Of a stretch of DNA of 64,000 bases, positions 53,001 through 64,000 are shown piece by piece. Every line of letters starts with the position of its first letter. The first letter of the stretch is position 1. Under the pieces are notes generated by a model. The model was given only the letters and a program-made list of their open reading frames with translations, was not told where the DNA came from and ran no database searches. A program made the position numbers and the translations under genes. The stretch spans positions 620,001 through 684,000 of the forward strand of contig JAQGEQ010000186.1 in the NCBI GenBank assembly GCA_034620365.1, given 5' to 3'. The DNA is from Pegea sp. RAD2-039. Its lineage: Eukaryota > Chordata > Thaliacea > Salpida > Salpidae.

Positions 53001-56000
53001 TAGAAGCTTTATACCGTGACTATTTTATATCATTATATAGTTGACTAACTCAGTAAAAATGTTATGCAATCACTTTTTAAATATTAAAATATTGAGCTAC
53101 ACCCTCTACTGCAATCACAAAATTATCTTAGATTAAATACTTTTATAAACAAATAAATAAATTACAGAACTAATGGTTTACTAAATCATTTAATTACTTC
53201 AGATTTATTAAACAAGTTTTCACTAAAATTGTTTAAAGATTTTATACTGATTATGGGGATATTATAAAAGAGACAATTAGTCGATCAAGACATCATAACA
53301 AACTCCGGTGTGCTCAGACACTAGCATTAAGTCTGATGACGGTTCGTTTTTAATTTACAACTAGTAGTTTGTCAAGTGTGATAAATAATGTTTGTCAAAT
53401 ACAGCTGTTTCGTGAAACTGTTAGAGAACAAGGAGGTGTCTTAGATCATAGTTCACAAGAATATGCTCACATGAAAGAGTTAGCTCGCAGATTTGCTCTG
53501 ACCTTTGGACTTGACCAAGTTAAAACTCGAGATGCTGTTGCTGAATTACACAAGTAACGTTTTGTACGAAGCAGTATTGTTATAATATTTAATATTTGTG
53601 TAATAGAGAAGGAATTTTATTTGCTTTGAAACGTGAAGATGGCGAAGAAGATAGTGAGACAATCGTACCTCCTAATCTCAGCTTTCTCGGAATTCTTGTA
53701 GAGTTTTCTGCAAAACTTATGCGTCAAGATAAGAAAACTGTGTATGTATAAAACTTGAGTTTCTGTATGAGTTTATCTGAGTTCTATTTTTACTGATTTA
53801 AAAAACTAAATTTCAGAGTTCAATATCTCGATAAGCATATCAAAAGCTCGATGTTATCTAATCAAGATCAAGATTGGATTCCTTTAGTTACTTACAGAAA
53901 TTCTCTCTTACAAGGTGCTGACGATGATAGTATTAAAGCTCCAGCCCCACCAAAGGTAGTTGAGATGATTTCTTTCATTACTCTGAATTTGTTGGCAAAA
54001 TATTTCATCTTTATTTTCATTTAAAGGGTCGTCGTGGAAGAAAAAAGAAAGGTCCAACTGACACTGATAATGACAATAATGTCCAAGCTACTCGTCCTAT
54101 GACACCACAAACACACCGTCCAATGACCCCACAAACACATCGTCCAATGACACCACAACACGTTCACAATTCAATGTCAAATCGACAGATGCAAGGTTCG
54201 ATAAACCAACAACAGGCAGCAACTACTTCTTTAACACCACAACAAATACATTCACCACTGCCTCAAAGTCCCATGACCCCCCAACCTCAACCTCATCATG
54301 GACGAATGACCCCACAACAAAGTCAGACTTCTCAACCTCATCACACTATCAATCCCCAATCACTTCTGGCACCTCAGCATCAAATCACAATGCAAGTGGT
54401 GAGCTTTTTTCTTTAATATTTTAAGATTGAAGTTTCGCAAATATTGAATGATTATATCTTTCACAAAGATGACTCCTCAAGAAGGTATTTCATCAACTCA
54501 ATTACAACCAACAGTAATTAGAACAAGCAACAACATCCGTCAGATTTATGAAGATCATACAATGTCTTATCATGAGCAGTTAGTATCAATTTATTAATCA
54601 CTTTTTACAATTGGAATTTTTATGTAAAAAAAAACTTACTCTAAAACGAACGTTGCGCTTAGTTGTAGAGAGCACTTACTAATGGCAGTGTTGTTACTTT
54701 AATGATATGCTTATCAAAACAACTCATCCAATAATCATATACTCATGCGGCAATCCAATAGACTTTCAATTTTTCTTAGCTTAGAATTCTTTTATAAAGT
54801 AAATATAAAATTGATAAATTATTTAAATTCTGATATTTCAAGAATTTCATTCTTATCTTACTTTTAAAATATTTAGAAAAGAAAGTATATGTAGTTTTAA
54901 AAATTCTTGGTTACATAACAAATTATAGATTTGATAATTAATTGACTATCTAAGACTAATTATTGATTACTAAAAGGTATCAACCGGTTAATTTTTTGCA
55001 TTTGTCAAATCATTTGCTAACTAAATAAAGATGAAAATAATATTTTTATTATAAACTGTTTATACAATTATAACAGTTTGTTTTTACATTATTAAAATTA
55101 TCAAACATGTTTTTATCTGAGATAAGTAACAAGTAAATTAAAAATGCTTTTTTAAGCATATCTTTTAAGAAAGTATGGTATAAAGAAATCAAAAGATTAA
55201 ATATAATTGAAAAAAGATTAAATCTATTGTCATAAGATTTTAAAGATTAGAATGATGGTAGTAAATTTGCTGAGAGCTAGTATCAGGACTAAAAGATGAT
55301 TTCACATTAGATTATTTTTAAATTATTCATACTTTTTACAATTCAATCCTAGTTATCAGTATCATATACAAAAGTATTTTTACTCCAGCAAGTAAACATT
55401 TATTTGAATTAAATAAATATATTTAAGATATCCTATTTTTGTTCGCTACAATAACAAGAAAATTTACTTAATGTCAAAATATTTACTGGCAAATTACTTT
55501 CTGATTTGTAAACAGATATAAATTTTTTTAGTTTTCATAAACGGAGTATTTACTATAAACATTGAAGTATTTTCATCACTTCGAACCTTTTTTCATCACA
55601 TTACAAGTCTGTTTATACAAGCATATGAAACAAAACTTTACATTCCTAAGGTTTCCACATCGTCAATTATATCTCATAAAAACAATATGTTACAAAGGAT
55701 ATTTCTTCTTGTCGCTTTGTTTTTATCAAAAAAGCTGAAACGTCGGGTTAAAAGTTCTTTTATTTGTAAATTAACTCAATAATATTTTTATTGAATTATT
55801 TAGCAGCTAAAAATGTTCACGACTGTCTACTCTGTTTGATATTTTAAGCTTTTCAAAGCATAGTTGGTATCTTAATGAATAAGCTTTTAGTACTTTGTAG
55901 ATCCATCAGCGACACTTGGCTCTTAATACTTGACCATCAACCTATTTATGAGTGTAGAATATATCTTGACCTTAGGGTCAACTTAATTAATAATTTAAAT

Positions 56001-56444
56001 TATTTTATGAAAAGAAGAATTGAATTAATAGACCAAAAATGATAATTAATTCAATTTTTCTCACAATGTTTTAGACAACAAAGAAATATGATGAAAGTTC
56101 AGCAAGCAATGGTTCAACAGCAAGCTAATCTAGTGAACCCTAGATATACAGGCGAATATCAACAACAAGCCCAACACCCTCAACACCAAGTCAACATGCA
56201 ATATAACATTACATCTTCCCAAGCAGCAAGCCCAATGCCAGCCAATGCTCAATATATCCACTCAACAATTCCTAACAACATTGTGTATGATCCAAATAGT
56301 CCGTTTCAAACAGCAACAGCTAGCATTCAACAAACACCTCAGCAGTCACCTGTAAGTATATTCTATTTCTAGCTGTTATTGATTAGTTACTTTATGGCGT
56401 TTTTTTTATTCAAAATATCATTTTTTTAGTTTTATGGAAATTAG
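47034..56444 (+). CDS. Cohesin subunit STAG/SA, canonical-type (copy B)
   Basis: Twenty-eight exons give 1296 residues: 47034-47132, 47525-47647, 47702-47848, 47905-47982, 48428-48554, 48607-48758, 48881-48931, 48999-49145, 49201-49379, 49520-49646, 49703-49795, 49852-50070, 50125-50297, 50467-50536, 50621-50764, 50830-50937, 51797-51850, 52157-52351, 52401-52575, 52622-52751, 53239-53341, 53405-53553, 53607-53741, 53817-53955, 54027-54398, 54469-54578, 56075-56351, 56430-56444. It follows human STAG1/2 closely: [84 protein letters not shown]. The W in GWTLHDK and the R in SRFKDR, implicated in STAG2 binding to CTCF-type F/YxF motifs, are kept. The tail (1040-1296) is Q/P/M/T/H-rich with MTPQ repeats. 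It is the likely mitotic cohesin subunit. The penultimate intron is about 1.5 kb. Confidence 0.95.
47719..47847 (+). repeat. Identical tract 1, STAG copy B member
   Basis: Counterpart of 38112-38240 in copy A; 129 bp identical, within exon 3. The next 21 coding bases at the start of exon 4 are also identical in both copies, but the intervening intron is not. Confidence 0.85.
49784..50057 (+). repeat. Near-identical tract 2, STAG copy B member
   Basis: Counterpart of 39853-40126 in copy A, including the identical 56-bp intron 49796-49851. Confidence 0.9.
53236..54051 (+). repeat. Near-identical tract 3, STAG copy B member
   Basis: Counterpart of 41670-42489 in copy A, spanning exons 21-24, their introns and the start of exon 25. 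The preceding intron 20 is about 490 bp here and unrelated to the 57-bp intron in copy A. Confidence 0.9.
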
Positions 56445-56644
56445 AAGCAAGGATGTTTTGAGAAAAATCATCAAATCAAGTCTTCAACTTAGTATCATTT
56501 TATTTAGTTTTTTCTTTCAGTTTGTATCTGATATCATTGTATATAAGCCGCAATATTTTCATTTTTTTGTATGTTTAGTGGTAATATCAATTGTACAGTT
56601 GTGTAGAAAGCCGTTGATATTTTTTAGATTGTATCGAATTCAGA

Positions 56645-56650
56645 AATAAA
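56645..56650 (+). terminator. Polyadenylation signal of STAG copy B
   Basis: AATAAA about 200 bp after the stop codon of STAG copy B, in the 436-bp gap before the convergent CCDC78-like gene. Confidence 0.5.
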
Positions 56651-56880
56651 ATATTTACAAAAAAATGAATTTGATTTTTTATTACGATTCTTTCAAACAC
56701 TCTTATCATAAAACAAGTATTAGGTAGGTAAGTTGGAATAGGTAGAAGTTTATGAATGAAAAGATCTTAAAACTGATTGTCTTGAATGAAAGAGCATAGA
56801 TGTAATTAGGGATTGGACGGAGATACAAGGACATAATATCTACAAACAAGAAATAGATTAAAAGATAAAAATTAAAAAAG

Positions 56881-59800
56881 TTAATATCTAAAACTAATGT
56901 TCCTTTTAAACTCTGGTGACAAAGGTGGAAGATCAACACGGACTCCTTTGTCTGAAATGATCCTACGCAGTCTTACTATCTCCATTTTGTACCTTTGAAA
57001 AAAACTCAGATGAAATCTGGATCATCAAGAAGTTGATCAACAAACTTTGCTAGATGCGAATCAATATATTCTTGTTGTTCTTTAGCTCTTTGTTCAGCGA
57101 TATTAACTCTCGTAAGAAGATCGGCTCTTTCTCTTTCTATTTCTCCAATATTTTGAAGATTTTGAGACTTTCTAAGAGGATTATCTTTAGGAATTGTCCG
57201 AGGAGGAGCTCTGTTGAAGAAAGATTGAAATTGAGACCTTCAAATGTTCTTACTGACAATTTGTCGCTGGCTTTTCGACTTTCTAACTCATTTTCTTTTG
57301 ATTTCAGTTCATTTTTCACTTTTTCAACTTCTGATCTCAGTTTGTTCAATTCAGCCAAACTGTCCGTGGCCAGGTCTGATTCAGAAAGGGACAGTTTGGA
57401 CGGTTCAGGACCAATATCAAATACTGGTAACGAGCTTTGCATTTCAGAAGCTAGTCGAAGCTGGTCACGTTGATGTCTTTATAACAAACATCAGTTAAAT
57501 GCAGATAAAATTGAAAATCAGAATCACCTGTAATGAATCAACAAAGACTCATGTTTTGTTGATATTTTTTTAGATTGTTTTTTGAAATTGTGGGCCGCTT
57601 TTGTCAATTGTTCTTCTCTACTTCTAAAAGCGTTTTTCATTTCCTGTGATTATCACAAATGTTACGCGGCTAATTTGCATATAGTCACGTGTTTACTTTA
57701 AACATTTCATCTACTTGTTGCTTCATTGTGTTACGAACAGATTGGTTGATCTGAGAGTTTTTATCACGTGACAGTTTCCCGTTTTCTACTTTCTTTGGAC
57801 CATTGTCAACAAAATCCTAAAAATATTAAAATCAGATTAACAAGATTAGTTTATTTGTGTTTCTACCGCAATGTCTTGAACATATCTCCATAATCTTCGG
57901 CGGTATTCCTCATTTGCTTCTTTCAATTCAGTTTGTAATCTTGTATTATCCTCTTTAAACAGCTTGTGTTCTTCTTTGACTTTTTCAATTTTCTTTTTTT
58001 AATTGATACAAATGAAATATTAAAAGTGAAACTATTTCAAAACAAATATTAGATTTTTATTCAAGTTAAATATTTGATTTCGTTCAAATACAAACAAAGA
58101 AACACAATTTTGGAGATCTTACTGTTTGATCTTCTGCGTTCCTCTGACTTGATGCTTGGATTCCAGTGTAAGCTGTTTGCAGCTGAAGCTTCAACTCATT
58201 TAAACGAGTTTCTAGATCTCGAGTTTGTTCATCAAAGACTCGACGGACGCGAGCAAGAGCTTCAGTCTTCATCTCATCTTCCGGAGCAGCTACATCTCCA
58301 TGTGAGCTCCGGAGAATCTACATCAACATCCAATTTCATCTAGAGATCATAAAAGAGCTGAAAATCTTACTGATCTTTGTCTATCAAGAGTCTGGCGATG
58401 AATTTCAGCTCTTCTAGCTCTTAAAGCTTCAAGGACTTCATGTCCATCAGCAGCTTTAGAAGAGTGAAGATTCGGTAGCGGAAGACTCGCATCTCGAAGG
58501 ACTTTTCGAGCTTCTTCTAACTCTCTTCCTGCTTCATCATGAATCTGTCGTCTCTTCTCGACGTTATCACGAAGATCTAGAAGAGCTGCTTCCGTTTCTA
58601 TCAATTTTGCGAGCTCTGTTCTCATCTCGTTGTTCAACTTCCTCTACCAAGTAACAAATTTGAGATTGCGAGGACACCTAGTGGACATTTACTTGAGAAT
58701 CTAACTCCTTTTCTTGATCTTGGGCTTTTTTTTTCAATGAAACAAAGTCTTCTGCGATCTTTCTTCGATTTTCTTCTAGATGTCGCGCGTTTTCTGCCGA
58801 AATGTCGTGATTTCTTGCAAACTTGTTTTTTTCTAGCTCGAATTCAACCAGTTGATTTTCTAAAGTTAAAATCTGCAGAAGATCAGAAAGAGTTACTCCG
58901 AGAAGAAAGATCAAATCTCTCATTTTATTACTTTGTTTTTAAGATCAAAATTTTCTGCTTCAAACTCTTCAGCCAAGCGATTATTTTGTAATTGTAATTC
59001 AATCATCCCCTTAGAAACCTAAAAACAAAAAAATCTTCAAAAATATCGAAATATTTATTTCAATAAACTCCAATTATTACTCGAAGTTTTTCTTCTTCAC
59101 TTGCAACTAGTTTAGCTGATAAATCTGCTTTCGACTTTGCCACATCCGTCATTTTATCTTGGGACTGCTCCATCCGTTGAAAGAGTCGATCGTTTCTCTC
59201 TCTAAGCTGAGTCTAGGAACAAATTTTTTAGAAATATTAGAATTTTTCAAATTTTAGTTGAGGTCAGATATTAATTTAACGCGTGACTGCAGATGACACA
59301 AGACTGCAGAGAATAATTTCATTTACATTATCAGCTGTCAGCTTCAATAGTTGATCTTGTAGCTCAGTACGAGACATAGCTCCTCCACCTAATCCTTCAG
59401 AAGCTCCATGATTAACAGAAGATGAACCTCTTGTTCGATATTGGGTCATTAAATCCTGAAATATTCAAAGATTTTAAATGATTTTTCTCAATTAGTAAAT
59501 GTTTTGAGACCTGCGCTAAACAATCGTTGATAATTGGATAGTTTTTCACTTGAGATAAAAGACCGCATCCGTTTAAAACTATTGATAATGATTCAGGTTT
59601 GTTAGATGCAGCAGAAGATAAGCAACATATGATCCTTGTTTTGCAGTTACCTCCTAGAATATCTTCCAAGATACTTGTCAATTTCGAATCACTTTGAATC
59701 AAATTTAGAAAATTGATGATGAAAATAGAAATCATAAAAATTAAAAGAAAATATTTCAGTCAAGGTCTGAGAAAATTTAATTATCTTGATGTGAATGTTT

Positions 59801-61329
59801 CAAAAATTTTAAAAATCTTTCTAGCCATCAAAATAATCGAAATTTTTTTGTTAAAAGAAAAAATTGTTGAAGTAAAAAGCGTGAAAGATTTGAGATTGAT
59901 GTAGACCTGTAGTTGATGACTCGACTAGGTTGAGGTTGCCTCGCCAAATCAGCTGTTAACTTGTTAAATGATATGATAGATCTTGTAAGATTTGATCCCT
60001 CTCGTAATCTTGCTCTTGTTAAATCTTCACCTAACTTTTCAGCTCCTGGAAGACGTATTACAGAGAAAACAGAGCGATTAGGGAGCGGGTTCTCATCAGT
60101 CATCTGAAGATCACAATAAATTGATGAAGATTAGTAAATGAAGTTTTCTATTTTCATTAATTTCTTGAAAATATTTTGGATCTGATTTTTAAGCAAATCT
60201 GGCAATTCAATTACATTCGATTATCAACTCATGTAAACAATTACTATTCACAATAAACCAAGGATTTAAAATACTTGAAAAGAGAATGTAACTAACCATA
60301 TAAAGTTCAAGTTGCATAATATAAGTAGAAAAATTTTTAGCTGAACCCAATTCATTTGTAGAGTTGTTTCTCGATGACCATGCTTGCCAGTAAGCTTTAA
60401 AAAAGCACAAAACGTTGTTTGGTGAAGCTAATCTTTAAGACTTTCTCACCTGTAACTGCTTCACTTGTATCTCGACATAGGACATATTGTAAATTTTTCA
60501 CAAATGTTCCTTTTTCAGCAGAGCTTTTTAGTTCAAGTGGACCGTTGTAACCTCTTGCTAAACAAACAAAATTGCAAAGTTTAAATTGAAACTTAAGAAG
60601 TTAGTTGTTACTTGTCATCGCTCCTCTGTTAGCAAGCAAATCTTTGATGTTCTCGTTGTATATCTCATAATGATAAAGAAGAAGTCTTGCTCTTTCTTCA
60701 AATGGTCGAGCTGATACATGAGGAAACGAATTCGATCTTTCTGTTGAAGTAGAAAACAGTTAAAACTAATAATTGATGTAAAGTAAAAACTTACGTGAAG
60801 GATTATTCTCATTTTGTTTTTGAATATTATTTGTTACATATCCAATAGCTTGCGGAACAATACCAGGTTCGGAATTACCTGTTTGTTCTCCTGTCATAGT
60901 AAAAGATTTTCCACTACCTAAAAGAAAATAATTCTGACATTTAGAAATCAATTTGTAAGTTAATTTGTAAACTAAATGATCATCAACAAGACTTTACAAA
61001 CCACTTTCTCCATAGAGAATGACACAAGTATTGAAACCGGCGATAAATAGGTCTAAGAGAGGCTGAACTGTTTTAGTGAATATTTCTGTAGTGCTGGAGT
61101 CTTGTTGAAATAATATATTAAAGCTGAAGAAAAAAAAAGCTTTATGTAAAAATTTTGAAGAAGTTTTTATATCAATTTCAATTTAAAACAAAATATCAAA
61201 TCAAATCAGAAATTACTTGTGAGAAGCTCCTCCTCTTTGAGATTGAACTCTATTTCCATCAATAATAAAACTACCAACCAGTTCACCAGCAACTGTTGGT
61301 CGTATGCGACCAACTATATCAAGATTCAT
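56881..61329 (-). CDS. CCDC78: CCDC78-like protein with degenerate kinesin motor domain
   Basis: Twenty exons give 974 residues: 61329-61217, 61123-61002, 60917-60795, 60740-60612, 60557-60450, 60394-60297, 60103-59907, 59691-59511, 59455-59327, 59212-59081, 59018-58932, 58872-58693, 58643-58371, 58317-58123, 57992-57867, 57816-57697, 57643-57528, 57476-57258, 57210-57046, 56992-56881. Residues 1-357 are kinesin-like: P-loop GESGSGKS (76-83), YEIYNENIKDLL, DSKLTSILEDILGGNCKT. Switch I (NExSSRSH) reads NELGSAKN, and switch II (DLAGSE) reads RLPGAE (248-253), so ATP hydrolysis is probably lost. The rest is coiled coil. The C-terminal third matches human CCDC78, a deuterosome/centriole-amplification protein: FRSREEQLTKAAHNFKKQ, KHESLLIHYR, FDIGPEP, ERERADLLTRVNIAEQ, YIDSHLAKYKMEIVRLRR. 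The 47-bp intron 57211-57257 and the last intron (56993-57045) were chosen by phase and by this match. A role in ciliogenesis is inferred. Confidence 0.88.
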
Positions 61330-62299
61330 GATTTTGTTTCTTTGGGTTTACTATCATCAGAGATTTGAAAAAAGGATTTCTTGATTCATAAATATTCTAG
61401 TAAAAAAGTTTAAACATAATTCCAGTTTCTTAGCACTTTAATTCATAAGATGTAATATCTAAAAGCAAAATTAGATTATTATTTATTAAAACTTATCTTT
61501 AAATCTGGTTTTAGAAAAATAGTTTATGAAAACAGTTCTCTTCAGAAGTTTTTTTTAATTAGTTAGGTCAATACATTTTTTAGAATAACATTTTAATTGA
61601 AGGTTCATTAAAACTTATTCATAAGACCTTTTTAGCAATAAGAATTATAGTGGTACAGCCTCAAAATTTTAATTTATCAAAATAAAGTAGATGAATTATT
61701 AAACTTATTCTATCATTTAAGTCATATAAATGACCACAGAAAATATTGTTAACAAATTATGATAGATTTAGTTAAAATATAAGCTTTATCAGAATAAAAA
61801 AGGAAAAAAATAAATCATTGACATAAGAAAGCAGAATAGTGTTTTAAATTTTTTAATTTTCTGATAAAAAATTTGATAATATCAATTTGATTCTTATAAA
61901 AGTATCAAAAAGGTTAAGAAACTTTAATTTGTAGAGAAAATTAAAACTAATGTAATAATGAAGTAAGTAGAATTAAACATTTAGTTATTGGCTTTTTAGT
62001 AAGTATTTGTAATCAATAAATCAATAAATTAAGTATTATAAACATAAAAAACTATTTTAACAACTTGAATGCTAACATAATTACTCCTTTACAAGTTTAA
62101 ATCATTTTATTGCCTCATTTTATTTGTTTAAAATCATAAAAATCAGTCATAAAACTTTCAGCTATTTATAAATAGAACTTTAGGGTTACACTTTTAATAA
62201 TAATAAAAAAATTATGTAAAGAAATTACAATAAAATAATAATTTTTATTTACTTTTAATAACAAGATTAATTTTATTCTTCATTTATATTTTTTTTTTT
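61330..62299. other. Upstream region of the CCDC78-like gene, no other gene seen
   Basis: Very A/T-rich with stops in all frames. It contains the CCDC78-like promoter; no distinct element could be assigned. Confidence 0.5.
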
Positions 62300-62496
62300 T
62301 TTTTTTTTTTTTATATATATAAATGCGAAGGAGGGTGCCTAAAGAGAGCACATCTCTCTAACACACATTCTCAGGAGTTTTTTATGGTTTTTCTCAGGAG
62401 TTTTATATGTCTCCACCTGGGGCCGAACCCGGTACTTCCTAGCTAGATGTACCTTGTAGCTAGGTGTAGTAACCGCTTCGCCACCAAGCAGGACGT
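62300..62496 (-). mobile_element. Full-length tRNA-derived SINE with poly(A) tail
   Basis: Read on the minus strand, the element starts with GTCCTGCTTGGTGGCGAAGC. It has a perfect A box TGGCGAAGCGG (62483-62473) and a B box GGTTCGGCCCC (62429-62419, one mismatch to GGTTCGANNCC) within a tRNA-like head. A body with a duplicated ACTCCTGAGAA follows, then a 3' domain containing AGAGAGATGTGCTCTCT (6-bp stem) and GGCACCCTCCTTCGCATTTAT. It finishes with TATATATA and a run of about 23 A (T on the plus strand, from about 62288). The 3' domain is shared with the truncated copy at 20781-20860. Confidence 0.85.
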
Positions 62497-64000
62497 ATTA
62501 TGATATTCAATACTTTAAATACTCCACAACTAATTCAATTAATTGAAAATAGCTTTAAAAAACAGTTTTCAAAAATTCACAAACAAAATATAAGCTAACT
62601 GAAATCAAGTTAAAAAAACAACAAATTCTTAACAAACAGTTTTTAAATAGTATTTATTTAGTATCTTAAACGTTTGTTTAGATTGCTTACAGAATCACCG
62701 AGGCAACAATTAGCGACATCTTGTGAGCAAAAGTATGTTCTGAAGCTAATCATTTAATGAAGAAAACTATTATTTTGTAAAAAGTTAGTTTAAATGTATT
62801 GTATGTGTTTCATATCTCGATTTTCAACTATTCTAAACTTATTAATCACCTATAAATGGAAATAGATGATAATTAACAGCTACGAGTTTATACTAGCGTA
62901 AGATAATTCAATATTAGATGGTGTTCCACTCACCATTAAAAAAGCTCCACAAACAAATGTAGCTCATAAAAATATCTAGGACCTTGAATAAAAAAAGAAA
63001 AGTTTATAAACAAAGATCGATTTAAAATTATAACCAGTTGAAATAACCCTAAACATGCTTCATTTTTAAATTAGATTTAGACAACTTTTTATAAATAATA
63101 TACAAGCCGCTACCGAAGTAGGTGCAAATACGAATCTTATTATCATTATCGACTGTCAAGTGAAAGATCTATCTGTTGATAAGATAGGTTTTGTTCCCGG
63201 TCAGGTTCACTTTGTATAATTCCATAGTATAATAGGAAATATAATTTTAAGTTTTATTTGTCGACCATGAGTATAAGAACTATTAAAAGGTGTTTCTAAA
63301 CTATTTCGATATTTGTAGTAAGTAATCTAACTAAGACAAGATATTTGAATACGATGATTACAGCAAAAGTAAAATAAATGAGAGACAATTAACTTTTCCT
63401 AAAAGAATATAAGACTGAAACCACAAGATTTTTATCTTAATCTATTTCAAGCCTATGTAATGATAAATTAAACATCTTAACTGTTTTTGAACTATCTTTA
63501 GTTATGACTCACATTATATAATTTAGTGACATATATTTTATATAATGTTGTTTTTGTTAACTTTAGTTAGTTTATCAATATCGATTTATTAGATATTAAA
63601 AAATGATATGATTTTTATGCTTAGATAATATAATTATTGATAATAACTGCAAGAAACCTTTAATACTTTTAAACTTTTAAGAACATCAACTATAGATACT
63701 TATTATTTTATATTTTTTGACTAGGAACTTAATACGATGAGTAACCTCACATTAAATTCTTTTTCTCTTCTTTATATTGTTACTTGATTTCCTCCTATTT
63801 TTAATGAACAGTAAAATATTTTAAAAGCAAATGACGGACGCATTAAAAATATTTTCAGTAAGTCCGTGGCCATGTAACAACAAATTCTTTTCTTTTGTTG
63901 ATTTCTATTGTTGAAAAATCCAAATCAGTTGAAAAAGTAATAGAGGCTTGTTTAAAAGGTTTTGTTTTTAGTGAAAACTTTTTCAGTTAATCAGGTGACT
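62497..64000. other. Right end of window, mostly unassigned
   Basis: A/T-rich. Two GC-richer open stretches on the plus strand, about 62918-62978 (LDGVPLTIKKAPQTNV) and about 63104-63219 (ending VDKIGFVPGQVHFV), read like possible exons but have no supported splice partners or recognised family. I leave them unannotated as genes. Confidence 0.4.
63831..63857 (+). CDS. Candidate first coding exon of a gene running off the window
   Basis: ATG at 63831 opens a 9-codon frame (MTDALKIFS) ending in a consensus donor TCA|GTAAGT. The sequence before the ATG (AAAGCAA) is purine-rich, as expected of a start context. No further exon can be assigned in the remaining 140 bases. Weak evidence; the rest of the gene, if real, is outside the window. 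Confidence 0.25.

Noticed and set aside
57054-58991. Plus-strand open frames opposite the CCDC78-like gene
   Set aside because: They are antisense shadows of high-GC coiled-coil exons. The minus-strand exons join in phase and match CCDC78.
62300-62496. Functional tRNA gene
   Set aside because: A and B boxes are present, but the element carries an unrelated body and poly(A) tail and a second copy exists without the head, so it is a SINE.
1-64000. CRISPR arrays, prokaryotic operons or insertion sequences
   Set aside because: The genes are intron-rich animal genes, there is no spaced direct-repeat array, and the only tandem array is the coding minisatellite.

Overview
This window is animal nuclear DNA: very AT-rich, with intron-containing genes separated by long stretches where I find no coding signal. 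Three things point to a chordate, most likely a tunicate. First, the intermediate-filament gene at 6777-10005 aligns with vertebrate vimentin/keratin without the 42-residue coil 1B insertion and lamin-type tail of protostome filaments. Second, the tail of that protein is type III-like. Third, a large share of introns are 45-60 bp with canonical GT/AG ends, a size typical of appendicularians such as Oikopleura. The long AT-rich spacers would suit one of the larger appendicularian genomes. The taxon is an inference, not something the sequence proves.

Layout, left to right. 1-2141 (+): 3' end of an unrecognised gene. 2290-3965 (+): BtpA-family TIM-barrel protein. 4350-4783 (-): 86-residue orphan. 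6777-10005 (-): cytoplasmic intermediate filament with a TATA box. About 10.2-17.1 kb: mostly empty, with one GC-richer island at 13.6-14.06 kb. 17097-18715 (+): orphan rhodopsin-class GPCR. 19585-22246 (+): UNC-93-like transporter. 23996-25166 (+): ETFRF1/LYRM5. 26685-27376 (-): small secreted cysteine-rich protein. 32799-34268 (-): glucosamine-6-phosphate N-acetyltransferase. 36855-44084 and 47034-56444 (+): two tandem STAG/SA cohesin genes. 56881-61329 (-): a CCDC78-like protein with a degenerate kinesin motor, convergent with the second STAG gene. 61.3-64 kb: mostly non-coding, with a SINE and one weak candidate first exon.

The most striking feature is the STAG pair. Copy B resembles the canonical vertebrate STAG1/2 proteins. 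Copy A is much more diverged and carries a coding 33-bp minisatellite. Three sharply bounded blocks nevertheless remain nearly identical between them, two of them including introns, which indicates recent gene conversion. tRNA-derived SINE sequence occurs at four places, two of which share a conserved hairpin-containing 3' tail. Exon structures were assembled by hand from reading frame, splice sites and phase. Every multi-exon gene reported as complete closes in frame.
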